From positions 62,001 to 126,000 of the forward strand of contig NZ_JAMKFE010000001.1 in NCBI RefSeq assembly GCF_023721835.1: a DNA stretch of 64,000 nt, read 5' to 3'. A model generated the notes under the pieces. It made no database searches, was not told where the DNA came from, and saw nothing but the letters and a program-made list of their open reading frames with translations. This document shows positions 41,389 to 50,032 of the stretch, one piece after another; position 1 is the stretch's first letter, and each line of letters starts with the position of its first letter. Position numbers and translations under genes: made by a program. The DNA comes from Caldimonas mangrovi. GTDB taxonomy: Bacteria; Pseudomonadota; Gammaproteobacteria; Burkholderiales; Burkholderiaceae_C.

Positions 41389-42660
41389 TCAGGTCACCGC
41401 GCGGCGGCGGTTGAATTCGGGGCGCTGCCATTCGTCGCTGACCATCACCTCGCGCAAGTGTTCGACGGCATCCCACACGTCGACGTAGCGGGTGTACAGC
41501 GGCGTGAAGCCGAAGCGCAGGATGTCGGGCGTGCGCTCGTCGCCGGCACGAAAATCGCCGATCACGCCGCGGGCGATCAACGCCTGCACGATGGCGTAGC
41601 CTCCTTCGGTGCGCGTCAGGCAGACCTGGCTGCCGCGTTGCGACGCGTCGCCCGGCGAGACGACCGCCAACCCGTGGCCGGCGCAGCGTTGCTCGACCAA
41701 CTGCGCGAACAGCTCGGTCAACTCGATCGATTTCGCACGCAACGCTGCCATGCCGCCGTAAGGCTCGGCGGCCAGCACGGTGTCGACGCCGCATTCCAGC
41801 GCCGCCATGGCGAGGATCGGCGGCGTGCCGCACAGGTAGCGTGCGACGCCTTCAGCGGGGCGGTAGTGCGGGCTGAACTCGAACGGCGCGATGTGTCCCA
41901 TCCAGCCCGACAGCGGCTGCGAGAACTCGCCGGCATGGCGCGGGTGCACCCAGACGAAGGCCGGCGCACCCGGGCCGCCATTGAGGTACTTGTAGCCGCA
42001 GCCGATCGCGAAGTCGGCGTCCGAGCCGGTCAGGTCGACCGGGACGGCGCCGGCCGAATGCGCCAGGTCCCACACGGTCAACACGCCCGCGCCATGTGCG
42101 GTGGCCGTCATTGCGGCCATGTCGAACATGCGGCCGGTGCGGTAGTTCACCTGTGTGAGCATCAGCACCGCGACCTCGGGCCCCAGGTTGGCTTCGATCT
42201 CTTCGGCCTCCAGCAGGCGCAGCGTCCAGCCGAGTTCCTCGCACAGGCCTTCGGCGATGTAGAGGTCGGTGGGGAAGTTGCTGCGTTCAGAGACGATCAC
42301 CCGGCGCTGCGGCGAGCGGGCGCGTTGGATCCTGGCGGCGGCGGTGAGCACCTTGTACAGGTTCACCGAGGTGGAGTCGGCGACGACCAGGTCGTTGTCG
42401 CGGGCCCCGACGAGACGGGCGATCTTGTTGCCGATGCGGTGGGGCAGATGGATCCAGCCGGCGGTGTTCCAGCTCTGGATCAGGTCGTGGCCCCATTCCT
42501 GTTCCAGCAGGTGCTGCAGCCGCTCGCTGGTGGCTTTCGGGCGGGCGCCGAGGGAGTTGCCGTCGAGGTAGATCGTTGCCTCGGGAAGGGCGAATTGATC
42601 GCGCAGGGGCGCGAGGGGGTCGGCTTGGTCGCGGAATTCGCAGTCGCTGCGGGTGGTCAT
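41389..42660 (-). CDS. kynU: Kynureninase
   Basis: 423 aa PLP enzyme cleaving kynurenine to anthranilate and alanine. [13 protein letters not shown] at the start, [14 protein letters not shown], and [15 protein letters not shown] with the PLP-binding Lys are clear. The start MTTRSDCEF was chosen over an upstream frame. It is the middle gene of the kyn operon. The kynB-kynU gap is 70 bp. Confidence 0.97.
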   Translation of the reverse strand: MTTRSDCEFRDQADPLAPLRDQFALPEATIYLDGNSLGARPKATSERLQHLLEQEWGHDLIQSWNTAGWIHLPHRIGNKIARLVGARDNDLVVADSTSVNLYKVLTAAARIQRARSPQRRVIVSERSNFPTDLYIAEGLCEELGWTLRLLEAEEIEANLGPEVAVLMLTQVNYRTGRMFDMAAMTATAHGAGVLTVWDLAHSAGAVPVDLTGSDADFAIGCGYKYLNGGPGAPAFVWVHPRHAGEFSQPLSGWMGHIAPFEFSPHYRPAEGVARYLCGTPPILAMAALECGVDTVLAAEPYGGMAALRAKSIELTELFAQLVEQRCAGHGLAVVSPGDASQRGSQVCLTRTEGGYAIVQALIARGVIGDFRAGDERTPDILRFGFTPLYTRYVDVWDAVEHLREVMVSDEWQRPEFNRRRAVT

Positions 42661-42730
42661 GGTTGGTACTTCCTTCGGGTGCTTTGCAGGTGCGGCTGTT
42701 TCGTGCCTGAAGAGGTGCCGGGGCTCGAAC

Positions 42731-43357
42731 TTACAGCTCGCGCAGAACGGCGCGAACCGGACTCGCATCCGCTTGCACCAGCCTCAGCGGCAAGGCAATC
42801 AGCTCGTAGTCGCCTTCGGGCACCTCGTCCAGCACCAGGTTCTCCAGCACCCGCAGGTCATGCTTCAACAGCACCTGGTGTGCATCGAGCGTCTTGCTCG
42901 CTGCCGGGTCGACAGAGGCCGTATCGATGCCCACGAGCCGGACGCCGCGCTGCGCGAGCCACGCCAGCGTCTGCGGCGCAAACGCAGAGAAGTCGTCGAC
43001 CCATCGATCGACAACGGAGCGTTGATTGGTGCGCACCAGCACGCGTGCCGGCAGCCCGCTCTCGACCCGGGCGAGGTGTTCCGGCTGCACCAGCGGCCCG
43101 ACGCCGATGCAATGCACCACCCGGCACGGCCCAAGAAACGCATCGAGCGGCACGTCTCCTATGGTCGCGGCGCCGTCCGCGTAATGGAGCGGTGCATCGG
43201 CATGCGCGCCGGCATGCGGCGACAGGGTGATTTCGCTGACGTTGACCGGGCAGCCCGGGCCTATGCTCGCCGCCCAGCGTTGCCGGTAGGGCGTGTCACC
43301 GGGGAAGACCGGGCTGCCGTTGAAAAGGGGCGGGGAGATGTCCCACAGGCGTTTCAT
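42731..43357 (-). CDS. kynB: Kynurenine formamidase (arylformamidase)
   Basis: 208 aa cyclase-family hydrolase that converts N-formylkynurenine to kynurenine. The metal motif HxxxHxDxPxH is at 48-58 (HAGAHADAPLH), and LVGIDTASVDP is the second family block. First gene of kynBUA. ATG at 43357 has no strong ribosome site; a TTG seven codons upstream is an alternative. No kynR regulator is adjacent. Confidence 0.95.
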   Translation of the reverse strand: MKRLWDISPPLFNGSPVFPGDTPYRQRWAASIGPGCPVNVSEITLSPHAGAHADAPLHYADGAATIGDVPLDAFLGPCRVVHCIGVGPLVQPEHLARVESGLPARVLVRTNQRSVVDRWVDDFSAFAPQTLAWLAQRGVRLVGIDTASVDPAASKTLDAHQVLLKHDLRVLENLVLDEVPEGDYELIALPLRLVQADASPVRAVLREL

Positions 43358-43462
43358 GCTGTTCAGTGTGAACGTCAAGGAGCGCCGTTTCTAGCATCGC
43401 AAAAAAAGCCATGGTGTCGGTTATTTCCAACGGACCGTGCTTTCCCCGATGTCGCGGCCACC

Positions 43463-45220
43463 TCAGCGGCTGATGGCGACCGGCGCAGCGTCGCTGGCTT
43501 GGTGAGCCCGCCGGGCGGCGCGTCGTGCCAGCTCGATGAACTCGTGCCGCTCGCCGTCGGGTCTCGGCCCCAGGCTGTCGGCTGCGAGCTGCAGCGTCTC
43601 GTCCCATCCGAAATCGCGCAGGTGCGGTGAGCCTTGCAGCAATTGTCCATAGGCCGCCACGGCCATCGCAAAGCGAAAGTCCGGACTGGCCTCCGGCAGC
43701 GGCGTCACGGTGCCCGTCAACGCCTGCTCGATCAGCCGGCTGTGCTTCTCCTCCGGGGTCTTGTAGCGGATCTTCAGATAGCCGAGTTCGTCACCGTGCC
43801 CCTTCGCTGTGTCGACTCGCGGGCGGTTCGCCGGGTAGCGCTCGTCGTCGTGCAGGCCGCGCTGACCGTGCAGCGTCAGTTCGTACAACGCCGTCACGCG
43901 ATGGCCGGCGCCGACGTCGCCGGCATCGACCTGGTCGTTGTTGAAGTCTTCCCGCGCCAACTGACGGTTGTCGTAGCCGATCAGCCGGTACTCCTTCACC
44001 ACCGCCGGGTTGAACTCGACCTGCAGCTTGACGTCGCGCGCCACGGTAGCGAGGGTCGACGTGAATTCGTCGACCAGCACCTTGCGGCCCTCGGCGGCGG
44101 AATCGAGGAAGGAATACTTGCCGTCGCCGACATCGGCGATCTGCTCCATCAGCGCATCGTTGTAGCTGGCGTGGCCGACACCGAGTGTCGACAAGCCGAC
44201 GCCCGCCTTGCGCTCGGCGGCAACGATCTCCTTCAGTTGGTCGATGTCGGTCACGCCGACGTTGAAGTCGCCGTCGGTGGCCAGCAGGATGCGGTTGATG
44301 CCGCCGGCGACGAAGCCACGGCGCGCCTGTTCGTACGCCAACCGGAGGCCGGAGGCCCCGGCAGTGCTGCCGCCGGCTTGCAGCGACGAGATTGCCCGAC
44401 GGATCAAGTCCTTGCGATCGCCGGGCACCGATGCCAGCAGCACCTGCGTGGCCCCCGAGTACGTGACGACGGAGACGCGGTCGGATTCGCGCAGCAGGTC
44501 GACGAAGCCCAGCAACGCCTCCTTGACCAGCGGCAGGCTCTGCGCAATGCCCATCGAGCCCGAGACGTCGACGAGGAACACCAGGTTGGCCGGCGGCAGC
44601 GTGTCCTTGGCCGGGTCGGCCGCCTGGATGCCGATCTTCAGCACGTGGTTCGACCGGTTCCAGGGGCTGACCGACAGTTCGGTGTGCACGGCGAACGGCA
44701 GGCCGCGGACGGCGTCGGGCCGTGGGTAGTCATAGCCGAAGTAGTTCAGCATCTCCTCGACCCGCACCGCGTCATGCGGCACCGCCTGGTCACGGCGCAG
44801 CAGCCCGCGCACGCTGCTGTAGGAGCCGGTGTCGACGTCGATAGAGAAGGTCGAGACCGGCTCGGCGGCCACCCGCTTGACCGGGTGCGGCGTGGTGCTG
44901 CGGGTCGTGATGCCGGTGTAGGCCGCGTCCTGCGGTAGATAGCCCTGCAGCGGCGCGGGCTCGGGCGCAGCCTGCACGGCAGGGGCGGCGCCAGCGAGGG
45001 AAGCGCGCTTGGAGGGCGCCTCCCGAAGCGATTCCGCCGGCTCGCTGCGCCGCACCATCGATGCGTCTGCAGCGCGCGCTTCGACGCGCGGTGCAGGCGC
45101 AGAGTCGGAGGAGTCAGGCTCGGGACGGGGGGCCGAGCAGGCGGTCAGTGCCGCAGCGAGCGCGGCGCACAGCCACCGGGTGTGCGGGGGCAGGGCAGTG
45201 GGAGCGGGCTGAAGATCCAT
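43463..45220 (-). CDS. YfbK-type von Willebrand factor A lipoprotein
   Basis: 585 aa. A signal sequence with lipobox-like LTAC (Cys28) is followed by a long Pro/Ala/Glu linker (to about 115). The vWF-N domain contains FSIDVDTGSYSSVRGLL. The VWA domain has MIDAS DVSGSMG (218-224), and LLATDGDFNVGVTD follows. A C-terminal DUF3520 region includes LGYLKIRYKTPE. Function is unknown; such proteins are thought to be envelope metal-dependent adhesion proteins. It stands alone between kynB and ykgJ. Confidence 0.88.
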   Translation of the reverse strand: MDLQPAPTALPPHTRWLCAALAAALTACSAPRPEPDSSDSAPAPRVEARAADASMVRRSEPAESLREAPSKRASLAGAAPAVQAAPEPAPLQGYLPQDAAYTGITTRSTTPHPVKRVAAEPVSTFSIDVDTGSYSSVRGLLRRDQAVPHDAVRVEEMLNYFGYDYPRPDAVRGLPFAVHTELSVSPWNRSNHVLKIGIQAADPAKDTLPPANLVFLVDVSGSMGIAQSLPLVKEALLGFVDLLRESDRVSVVTYSGATQVLLASVPGDRKDLIRRAISSLQAGGSTAGASGLRLAYEQARRGFVAGGINRILLATDGDFNVGVTDIDQLKEIVAAERKAGVGLSTLGVGHASYNDALMEQIADVGDGKYSFLDSAAEGRKVLVDEFTSTLATVARDVKLQVEFNPAVVKEYRLIGYDNRQLAREDFNNDQVDAGDVGAGHRVTALYELTLHGQRGLHDDERYPANRPRVDTAKGHGDELGYLKIRYKTPEEKHSRLIEQALTGTVTPLPEASPDFRFAMAVAAYGQLLQGSPHLRDFGWDETLQLAADSLGPRPDGERHEFIELARRAARRAHQASDAAPVAISR

Positions 45221-45302
45221 GGGAGCAACCTCTTGCGTTGTCGAAGGCGGCTCCGCACAGGCAAACGACGGAAGCCGTTGTGCCCTTGAACGCGGCTGGT
45301 AC

Positions 45303-45644
45303 TCAAACGGGGTTGAGCGGCGGCAGACCGTGCCGCGCCCTGGCGCGTTTGCAGGCGTCGTCGCCCACGCCCACCGCAGCCCAGGTGCCGAACTCGCGGC
45401 ATGGCGAGGGGCGCCACTCGTAGATGCCGCAGTGCGCGAGCACGCCGACAGTGCCGACCAGCGCCGCGCAGCGCGGGCGGGTGTGGTCGGTGCCGCGCAT
45501 GCGGCAGGTGTGCTCGGTCACGTCGACCGTCAGGCCGGCGGGCACCCGGCCGCCCGCCTCGTCCAGTTCGTCGCGTGAGAAATCGACGCGCAGGCTCGCG
45601 CAGCATGCGCCGCAGGCGAGGCAAGGGTTGGCGCCGGGGCTCAT
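45303..45644 (-). CDS. YkgJ family cysteine cluster protein
   Basis: 113 aa. An N-terminal CLACGACC plus later Cys residues (TCRMRG, RCAAL, HCGIYEWRPSPCREF) give the CxxCxxCC...C pattern that likely binds a zinc or iron-sulfur centre. Function unknown. Its start overlaps the stop of the upstream HD-like gene (ATGA), showing coupling. Confidence 0.85.
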   Translation of the reverse strand: MSPGANPCLACGACCASLRVDFSRDELDEAGGRVPAGLTVDVTEHTCRMRGTDHTRPRCAALVGTVGVLAHCGIYEWRPSPCREFGTWAAVGVGDDACKRARARHGLPPLNPV

Positions 45645-46309
45645 CCCTGCTGGCTCTGCAGCGAGGCCAGGGCCAGCTCGAGGTTGGCGCGTGCCGGCGC
45701 TTCCAGCCGCTCGTGGAACCAGTCGGTGGCATACAGCCGGGGACGCTCCAGGAAGCTGCGCAGCACCTTGCCGCGCCCGGCCACGTAGGCGGCCTGCGGC
45801 ACCCAGCGGTACTCGCGGCGCACACCCTGCTCGAACGCGTCGTAGACGTCGGGCGGCTGGCCCAGGATCGCCAGGTCGATGTCGACCACCCAGCGCTCGT
45901 CGCCGTGCAGTTCGCCGTCGTGGTGCTGCGTGGCCATGACGTATCGGTCAACCCGGGCGGCGAGGTCCTGTGCGCGTTCTGGCGGCAGGCCGCTGCCCAG
46001 GATGAAGCGGCGGGCCCAGTCGGCGCTGCGCCTTTCGTTGGTCTTGGACCAGGGCCAGTAAACGGCATCATGAAACCACAGCGCCAGTGCAACGGCGTGA
46101 GGATCGCCGCACTGCGCAACGATGCCACGCCAGTGCCGGATGCAGGCGAGCAGGTGGGTCGCATCGTGATAGCGGCGCGGCCAGCGGCTCCAGGCATGGA
46201 TCAGCGCGTCTCCGACACCGGTGGCCGCGGTGCCGGCCAGGCCGAGTTGCGCGCACAGTGCGTGCCATTCGGCGGTCAGTTCCTGGTGCTGTTCGGTGGT
46301 CAGGGGCAT
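45641..46309 (-). CDS. Predicted HD-superfamily metal-dependent hydrolase
   Basis: 222 aa. RRYHDATHLLACIRHW and LALWFHDAVYWPW supply the His/Asp pairs of this family (COG4339 type), and the VDIDLAILGQ block is typical. Some databases mislabel such proteins as NMDA receptor subunits. Substrate unknown. It is co-transcribed with ykgJ and divergent from the DUF2784 gene, with only 36 bp between the start codons. Confidence 0.83.
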   Translation of the reverse strand: MPLTTEQHQELTAEWHALCAQLGLAGTAATGVGDALIHAWSRWPRRYHDATHLLACIRHWRGIVAQCGDPHAVALALWFHDAVYWPWSKTNERRSADWARRFILGSGLPPERAQDLAARVDRYVMATQHHDGELHGDERWVVDIDLAILGQPPDVYDAFEQGVRREYRWVPQAAYVAGRGKVLRSFLERPRLYATDWFHERLEAPARANLELALASLQSQQG

Positions 46310-46345
46310 GGTGCGAGGCTACCGCAAGCAGGTAGGCTTGCGGGC

Positions 46346-46741
46346 ATGGTCTATCGCGTCCTTGCCGATGTCCTGGTGCTCGCGCACGCCGGCTTCGTGC
46401 TGTTCGTCGTGCTCGGCGGCTTGCTGGTGTTGCGCTGGCCCCGATGGGCCTGGGTACATCTACCAGCCGCGGCGTGGGGCGTGTGGATCGAATGGAGCGC
46501 CGGCATCTGCCCGCTGACGCCGCTGGAGAACCGCTTGCGTGCTGCCGGCGGCGAAGTCGGCTATGCCGGCTCCTTCGTCGAGCAGTACGTGATGCCGGTG
46601 TTGTACCCGGTCGGCCTCACGCCAGCCGTGCAGGCGTGGCTCGCGGCGATCCTCCTCGCGGTGAACCTTGCACTCTATGGCACGGCATGGTGGCGGTGGA
46701 GCAAACTCAACCGATCCGGCCCAGCAGCAAGAACTCCATGA
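46346..46741 (+). CDS. DUF2784 family small membrane protein
   Basis: 131 aa with three or four predicted helices: ADVLVLAHAGFVLFVVLGGLLVL, WVHLPAAAWGVWIEW and a C-terminal AWLAAILLAVNLALYG. ICPLTPLENRLR between helices is the DUF2784 hallmark. Function unknown. Its 3' end overlaps the convergent argF gene by 35 bp. The start is at ATG after GCGGGC without a good ribosome site. Confidence 0.85.
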   Translation: MVYRVLADVLVLAHAGFVLFVVLGGLLVLRWPRWAWVHLPAAAWGVWIEWSAGICPLTPLENRLRAAGGEVGYAGSFVEQYVMPVLYPVGLTPAVQAWLAAILLAVNLALYGTAWWRWSKLNRSGPAARTP

Positions 46742-47639
46742 GTGCCTTCTGCACGTGCATCCGGTTCTCGGCCTCGTCCCAGACGACCGACTGCGGGCCG
46801 TCGATCACGTCGGCCGCGACTTCCTCGCCCCGGTGGGCCGGCAGGCAGTGCATGAACAGTGCATCGGCCTTGGCTGCCGCCATCATGTCGGTGTCAACGC
46901 ACCAGTCGGCGAAGGCCCGGCGGCGGGCCTCGTTCTCGGCCTCGAAGCCCATGCTGGTCCACACGTCGGTGGTGACCAGATCGGCGCCCTGACAGGCGTC
47001 CATCGGGTTCTTGAAGGTCTTGTAGCAGCTGGTGTCGCGGATGCCGGCCAGTCGCGGGTCGACCTCGTAACCGGTCGGCGTGCTGACATGCACCTTGAAA
47101 CCCAGGATCTCCGCGGCTTGCAGCCACGTGTTGGCCATGTTGTTGCCGTCGCCGACCCAGGCCACCGTCTTGCCCTGGATGGAGCCTCGGTGCTCGATGT
47201 AGGTGAAGATGTCGGCCAGGATCTGGCAGGGATGGAACTCATTCGTCAGGCCGTTGATGATCGGCACGCGCGAATGCGCGGCGAATGCCTCCAGCTTGGT
47301 CTGCTCGTAGGTGCGGATCATCACGATGTCCACCATGCGTGAGATCACCCGGGCACTGTCTTCGACCGGCTCGGCACGGCCGAGCTGGCTGTCGCCGGTG
47401 GTCAGATGCACCACCGAGCCGCCCATCTGGTACATGCCCGCCTCGAAGCTGACGCGCGTGCGGGTCGAGGCCTTCTCGAAAATCATGGCCAGCGTGCGGT
47501 CGACCAGCGGCGTGTACTTCTCGTAGTTCTTGAAGCGCTTCTTGATGATGGCAGCGCGTTCGAAGAGGTAGGTGTATTCCTCGGCGCGCAGGTCCTTGAA
47601 CTGCAGGTAGTGCTTGATCAGCGTATGTCCGGGTTTCAT
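46707..47639 (-). CDS. argF: Ornithine carbamoyltransferase
   Basis: 310 aa. The carbamoyl-phosphate site STRTR is at 58-62, FHPCQILADI and HCLPAHRGEE follow, and the ornithine-binding end is normal. It makes citrulline. MKPGHTLIKHYLQF was chosen as start by family similarity; an ATG 5 codons upstream overlaps the argD stop (ATGA) and could also be used. It is second gene of argD-argF. Confidence 0.96.
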   Translation of the reverse strand: MKPGHTLIKHYLQFKDLRAEEYTYLFERAAIIKKRFKNYEKYTPLVDRTLAMIFEKASTRTRVSFEAGMYQMGGSVVHLTTGDSQLGRAEPVEDSARVISRMVDIVMIRTYEQTKLEAFAAHSRVPIINGLTNEFHPCQILADIFTYIEHRGSIQGKTVAWVGDGNNMANTWLQAAEILGFKVHVSTPTGYEVDPRLAGIRDTSCYKTFKNPMDACQGADLVTTDVWTSMGFEAENEARRRAFADWCVDTDMMAAAKADALFMHCLPAHRGEEVAADVIDGPQSVVWDEAENRMHVQKALMEFLLLGRIG

Positions 47640-47650
47640 CGGGTCGACCC

Positions 47651-48862
47651 TCATGCGGCGGGTTCCGACAGGAACTGCTGGATCAGCGGGCAGAGGATGG
47701 AGACGATCTGTGTTGCCTCGTCTTCCGTCAGGATCAGCGGCGGCACCAGGCGAATCACCTTGTCGGCCGTCACGCTGAGCAGCAGGCCGGCCTCCATCGC
47801 ACGGTTCAGCAGCACGCCGCAGGGGCGGTCGAGTTCGATGCCGATCATCAAGCCCTGGCCACGGATGTCGGTCACGCCACGGACGCCGGCCAACTCGCGC
47901 GCCAAGCCGTTTTTCAAGGCTTCGCCGACGCGGGCGGCGTTTTCCAGCAGCGCTTCTTCTTCCATGATGCGCAAGGTCTCGACGCCGGCGCGCATGGCCA
48001 GCGGGTTGCCGCCGAAGGTGGTGCCATGGTTGCCGGGCTGCAGCACGTTGGCGGCCTTCGGGCCGGCGACCACCGCGCCGATCGGCACGCCGGAGCCGAG
48101 GCCCTTCGCCAGCGGCATCACGTCCGGCTTGATGCCGGCCCACTGGTGCGCGAACCACTTGCCGGTGCGGCCGATGCCGCACTGCACCTCGTCGATCATC
48201 AGCAGCCAGCCGCGTTCGTCGCAGATGCGACGCACGGCCTGCAGGTACTCGCTGCGAGTGGGGTTGATGCCGCCTTCGCCCTGGATCGTCTCGAGGAATA
48301 CCGCGACGACGTTCGGCCGCGTACGAGCCACCGCTTCGATCGCCGCGACGTCGTTGAGCGGCACGCGCACGAAGCCGGGCACCAGCGGTTCAAAGCCCTT
48401 TTGCACCTTGGGGTTGCCGGTGGCGGACAGCGTCGCGATCGAGCGGCCATGGAAGGCCTTCTCGTAGACGACGATCTCGGGCAGGTCGATGCCCTTGTCG
48501 TGGCCGTACTTACGGGCGATCTTCAGCGCGGCCTCGTTGGCCTCGAGGCCCGAGTTGCAGAAGAAGGCGTTGGCCAGGCCCGACAGCTGTACCAGCTTCG
48601 CGGCCAGCTGCTCCTGCAGCGGCACCTGATAATAGTTGGAGCTGTGGATCATCTTGGCCACCTGGTCCTGCAGCGCAGGCACCAGTTTCGGATGGGCATG
48701 GCCGAGCGTGTTGACGGCAATGCCACCCAGGCCGTCGAGGTATTTTCGGCCCTCGGTGTCCCAGACCCAGCTGGCTCGGCCATGCGACAACGCGATCGGC
48801 AGGCGGCCGTAGGTGTTCATCACGTGGGGCATGGGCACGGGCGCTTTCTCCGGGGCGTTCAT
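47651..48862 (-). CDS. argD: Acetylornithine aminotransferase
   Basis: 403 aa class III PLP aminotransferase. MIDEVQCGIGRTGKWFA and the PLP Lys253 in LAKGLGSGVPIGA are clear. The N-terminal MNTYGRLPIALSHGRASWVWD fits ArgD. It transaminates N-acetylornithine (and possibly succinyldiaminopimelate). It precedes argF in one operon; a TAGAAT -10 candidate (48944-48949, minus strand) lies upstream. Confidence 0.95.
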   Translation of the reverse strand: MNAPEKAPVPMPHVMNTYGRLPIALSHGRASWVWDTEGRKYLDGLGGIAVNTLGHAHPKLVPALQDQVAKMIHSSNYYQVPLQEQLAAKLVQLSGLANAFFCNSGLEANEAALKIARKYGHDKGIDLPEIVVYEKAFHGRSIATLSATGNPKVQKGFEPLVPGFVRVPLNDVAAIEAVARTRPNVVAVFLETIQGEGGINPTRSEYLQAVRRICDERGWLLMIDEVQCGIGRTGKWFAHQWAGIKPDVMPLAKGLGSGVPIGAVVAGPKAANVLQPGNHGTTFGGNPLAMRAGVETLRIMEEEALLENAARVGEALKNGLARELAGVRGVTDIRGQGLMIGIELDRPCGVLLNRAMEAGLLLSVTADKVIRLVPPLILTEDEATQIVSILCPLIQQFLSEPAA

Positions 48863-49186
48863 GACGGGCTGGCTCCAAAAAACAAAATCGCGCAGGAAGC
48901 CTGGCTGCCGGCAGCCGGGCCCAACTCCGCGCGTTGGGGCTCCATTCTATCGGCCGTGCGCCGAAAGCCAGATGACAGCGGGAGCTGTCATGATGCGCCG
49001 GCGCAGCGTACCGGGCATGAGCGCTGCTCCCTCGGAGCAGGGGGAAAGCGCAGGTTTTTCCCACCCGCAGGACGGAACTCAAGTCTTATATAAGATATCA
49101 TTTCGAAGACCAATGTTGCGCTGCAGCGAACTACACTGCGCGTCGCGCTTGCCGCCACCAGCGGCTGCACTATCGGTCACCACCGC
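48863..49186. promoter_or_regulatory. 324-bp divergent promoter region with TCTTATATAAGA palindrome
   Basis: It lies between argD (minus) and the DUF3579 gene (plus). A perfect 12-bp AT-rich palindrome TCTTATATAAGA occupies 49084-49095, strikingly AT-rich in this GC-rich DNA, about 92 bp before the DUF3579 start. The argD side has a -10 candidate at 48944-48949. No gene is seen within the gap. Confidence 0.6.
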
Positions 49187-49510
49187 ATGACGACAGCCAA
49201 ACCCCGCGAGATCTTCATACAGGGGATCACCAGAGACGGCCGCACCTTTCGCCCCAGCGACTGGGCAGAACGGCTGGCCGGGGTCATGTCGTGTTTCCGC
49301 CCGGGCGGGCAACTGGCACGCGACGGTCACATCGGCTATTCGCCCTACTGCGTGCCGACCGTGATCAACGGCGTCAAGTGCGTCGTCGTCAATGAGGCCG
49401 TTCGCGACGTCGAGCCGATGGCGTGGGACTTCGTGATGAACTTTGCGCGTGACAACGACTTGCAGGTGGCCGAAGCCTGTCTGATCCCCGACGCGCGGGC
49501 GAAAGGCTGA
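49187..49510 (+). CDS. DUF3579 family protein
   Basis: 107 aa soluble protein of the betaproteobacterial DUF3579 family: IFIQGITRDGRTFRPSDWAERLAGV at the N-terminus, YSPYCVPTVINGVKCVVV and a C-terminal WDFVMNFARDNDLQVAEACL. Function unknown. It is often found near arginine genes in relatives (from memory), as here beside argD. It is monocistronic. Confidence 0.88.
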   Translation: MTTAKPREIFIQGITRDGRTFRPSDWAERLAGVMSCFRPGGQLARDGHIGYSPYCVPTVINGVKCVVVNEAVRDVEPMAWDFVMNFARDNDLQVAEACLIPDARAKG

Positions 49511-49532
49511 GCGCCGTTTTCGGACCCGCAAT

Positions 49533-49560
49533 GAAAAAGGGCTCGCATTGCGAGCCCTCT
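49533..49560 (-). terminator. Intrinsic terminator of rpsT
   Basis: On the minus strand a 9-bp stem AGGGCTCGC/GCGAGCCCT is followed by a run of T (TTTTTCATT). It lies 24 bp past the rpsT stop and also faces the DUF3579 3' end. Confidence 0.85.
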
Positions 49561-49583
49561 ACGCACCAACCCGGTGGTGTTCT

Positions 49584-49877
49584 TCAGGCAGACAGCGACT
49601 TGACCGCGGCGGACAGGCGGCTCTTGTGGCGAGCGGCCTTGTTCTTGTGGAACAGACCCTTGTCGGCCACGGAGTCGATGACCTGCTGGGCGTTCTTGAA
49701 CAGTTCGGCGGCCTTGGCCTTGTCGCCGGTCACGACGGCCTTTTGCACGTTCTTGATGACCGTGCGGAATTTGGAGCGCAGGGCGGTGTTCGCTGCGTTG
49801 AGCTTGACGTCCTGGCGGGCGCGCTTGCGGCCCGAGGCGATGCGAACGGTCTTCTTGGCTTTGGAAGAGGTGGCCAT
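49584..49877 (-). CDS. rpsT: 30S ribosomal protein S20
   Basis: 97 aa basic protein of the 30S subunit. [20 protein letters not shown] and [16 protein letters not shown] are diagnostic. It has its own promoter (49913-49942) and terminator, and is divergent from murJ, the usual betaproteobacterial arrangement. Confidence 0.97.
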   Translation of the reverse strand: MATSSKAKKTVRIASGRKRARQDVKLNAANTALRSKFRTVIKNVQKAVVTGDKAKAAELFKNAQQVIDSVADKGLFHKNKAARHKSRLSAAVKSLSA

Positions 49878-49912
49878 GGGTGAGGGTGTTTCCGGGTTGG
49901 GAAAAGCTGGCA

Positions 49913-49942
49913 AGTATAGCATTCCTGCGCTACCCACGCCAA
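49913..49942 (-). promoter_or_regulatory. Sigma-70 promoter of rpsT
   Basis: On the minus strand TTGGCG (-35; 49937-49942) and TATACT (-10; 49913-49918) are separated by 18 bp, 36 bp upstream of the start codon. Confidence 0.7.
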
Positions 49943-49972
49943 GCACCGGCCGGAGGGTGAGCAGGTGCTTCC

Positions 49973-49978
49973 TATAAT
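49973..49978 (+). promoter_or_regulatory. -10 element for murJ
   Basis: A consensus TATAAT 54 bp upstream of the murJ ATG. No clear -35 box is visible at the expected spacing. Confidence 0.55.
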
Positions 49979-50032
49979 CGCGCGTCTTTTCCGAACCGCC
50001 GGCCTGCACATTCTTCGGGCGGCCGCCCGCCC

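Noticed and set aside
43380-43462. T-run at 43401-43407 as a terminator for the VWA gene
   Set aside because: Seven T are present on the minus strand, but the preceding sequence forms only a short mismatched stem.
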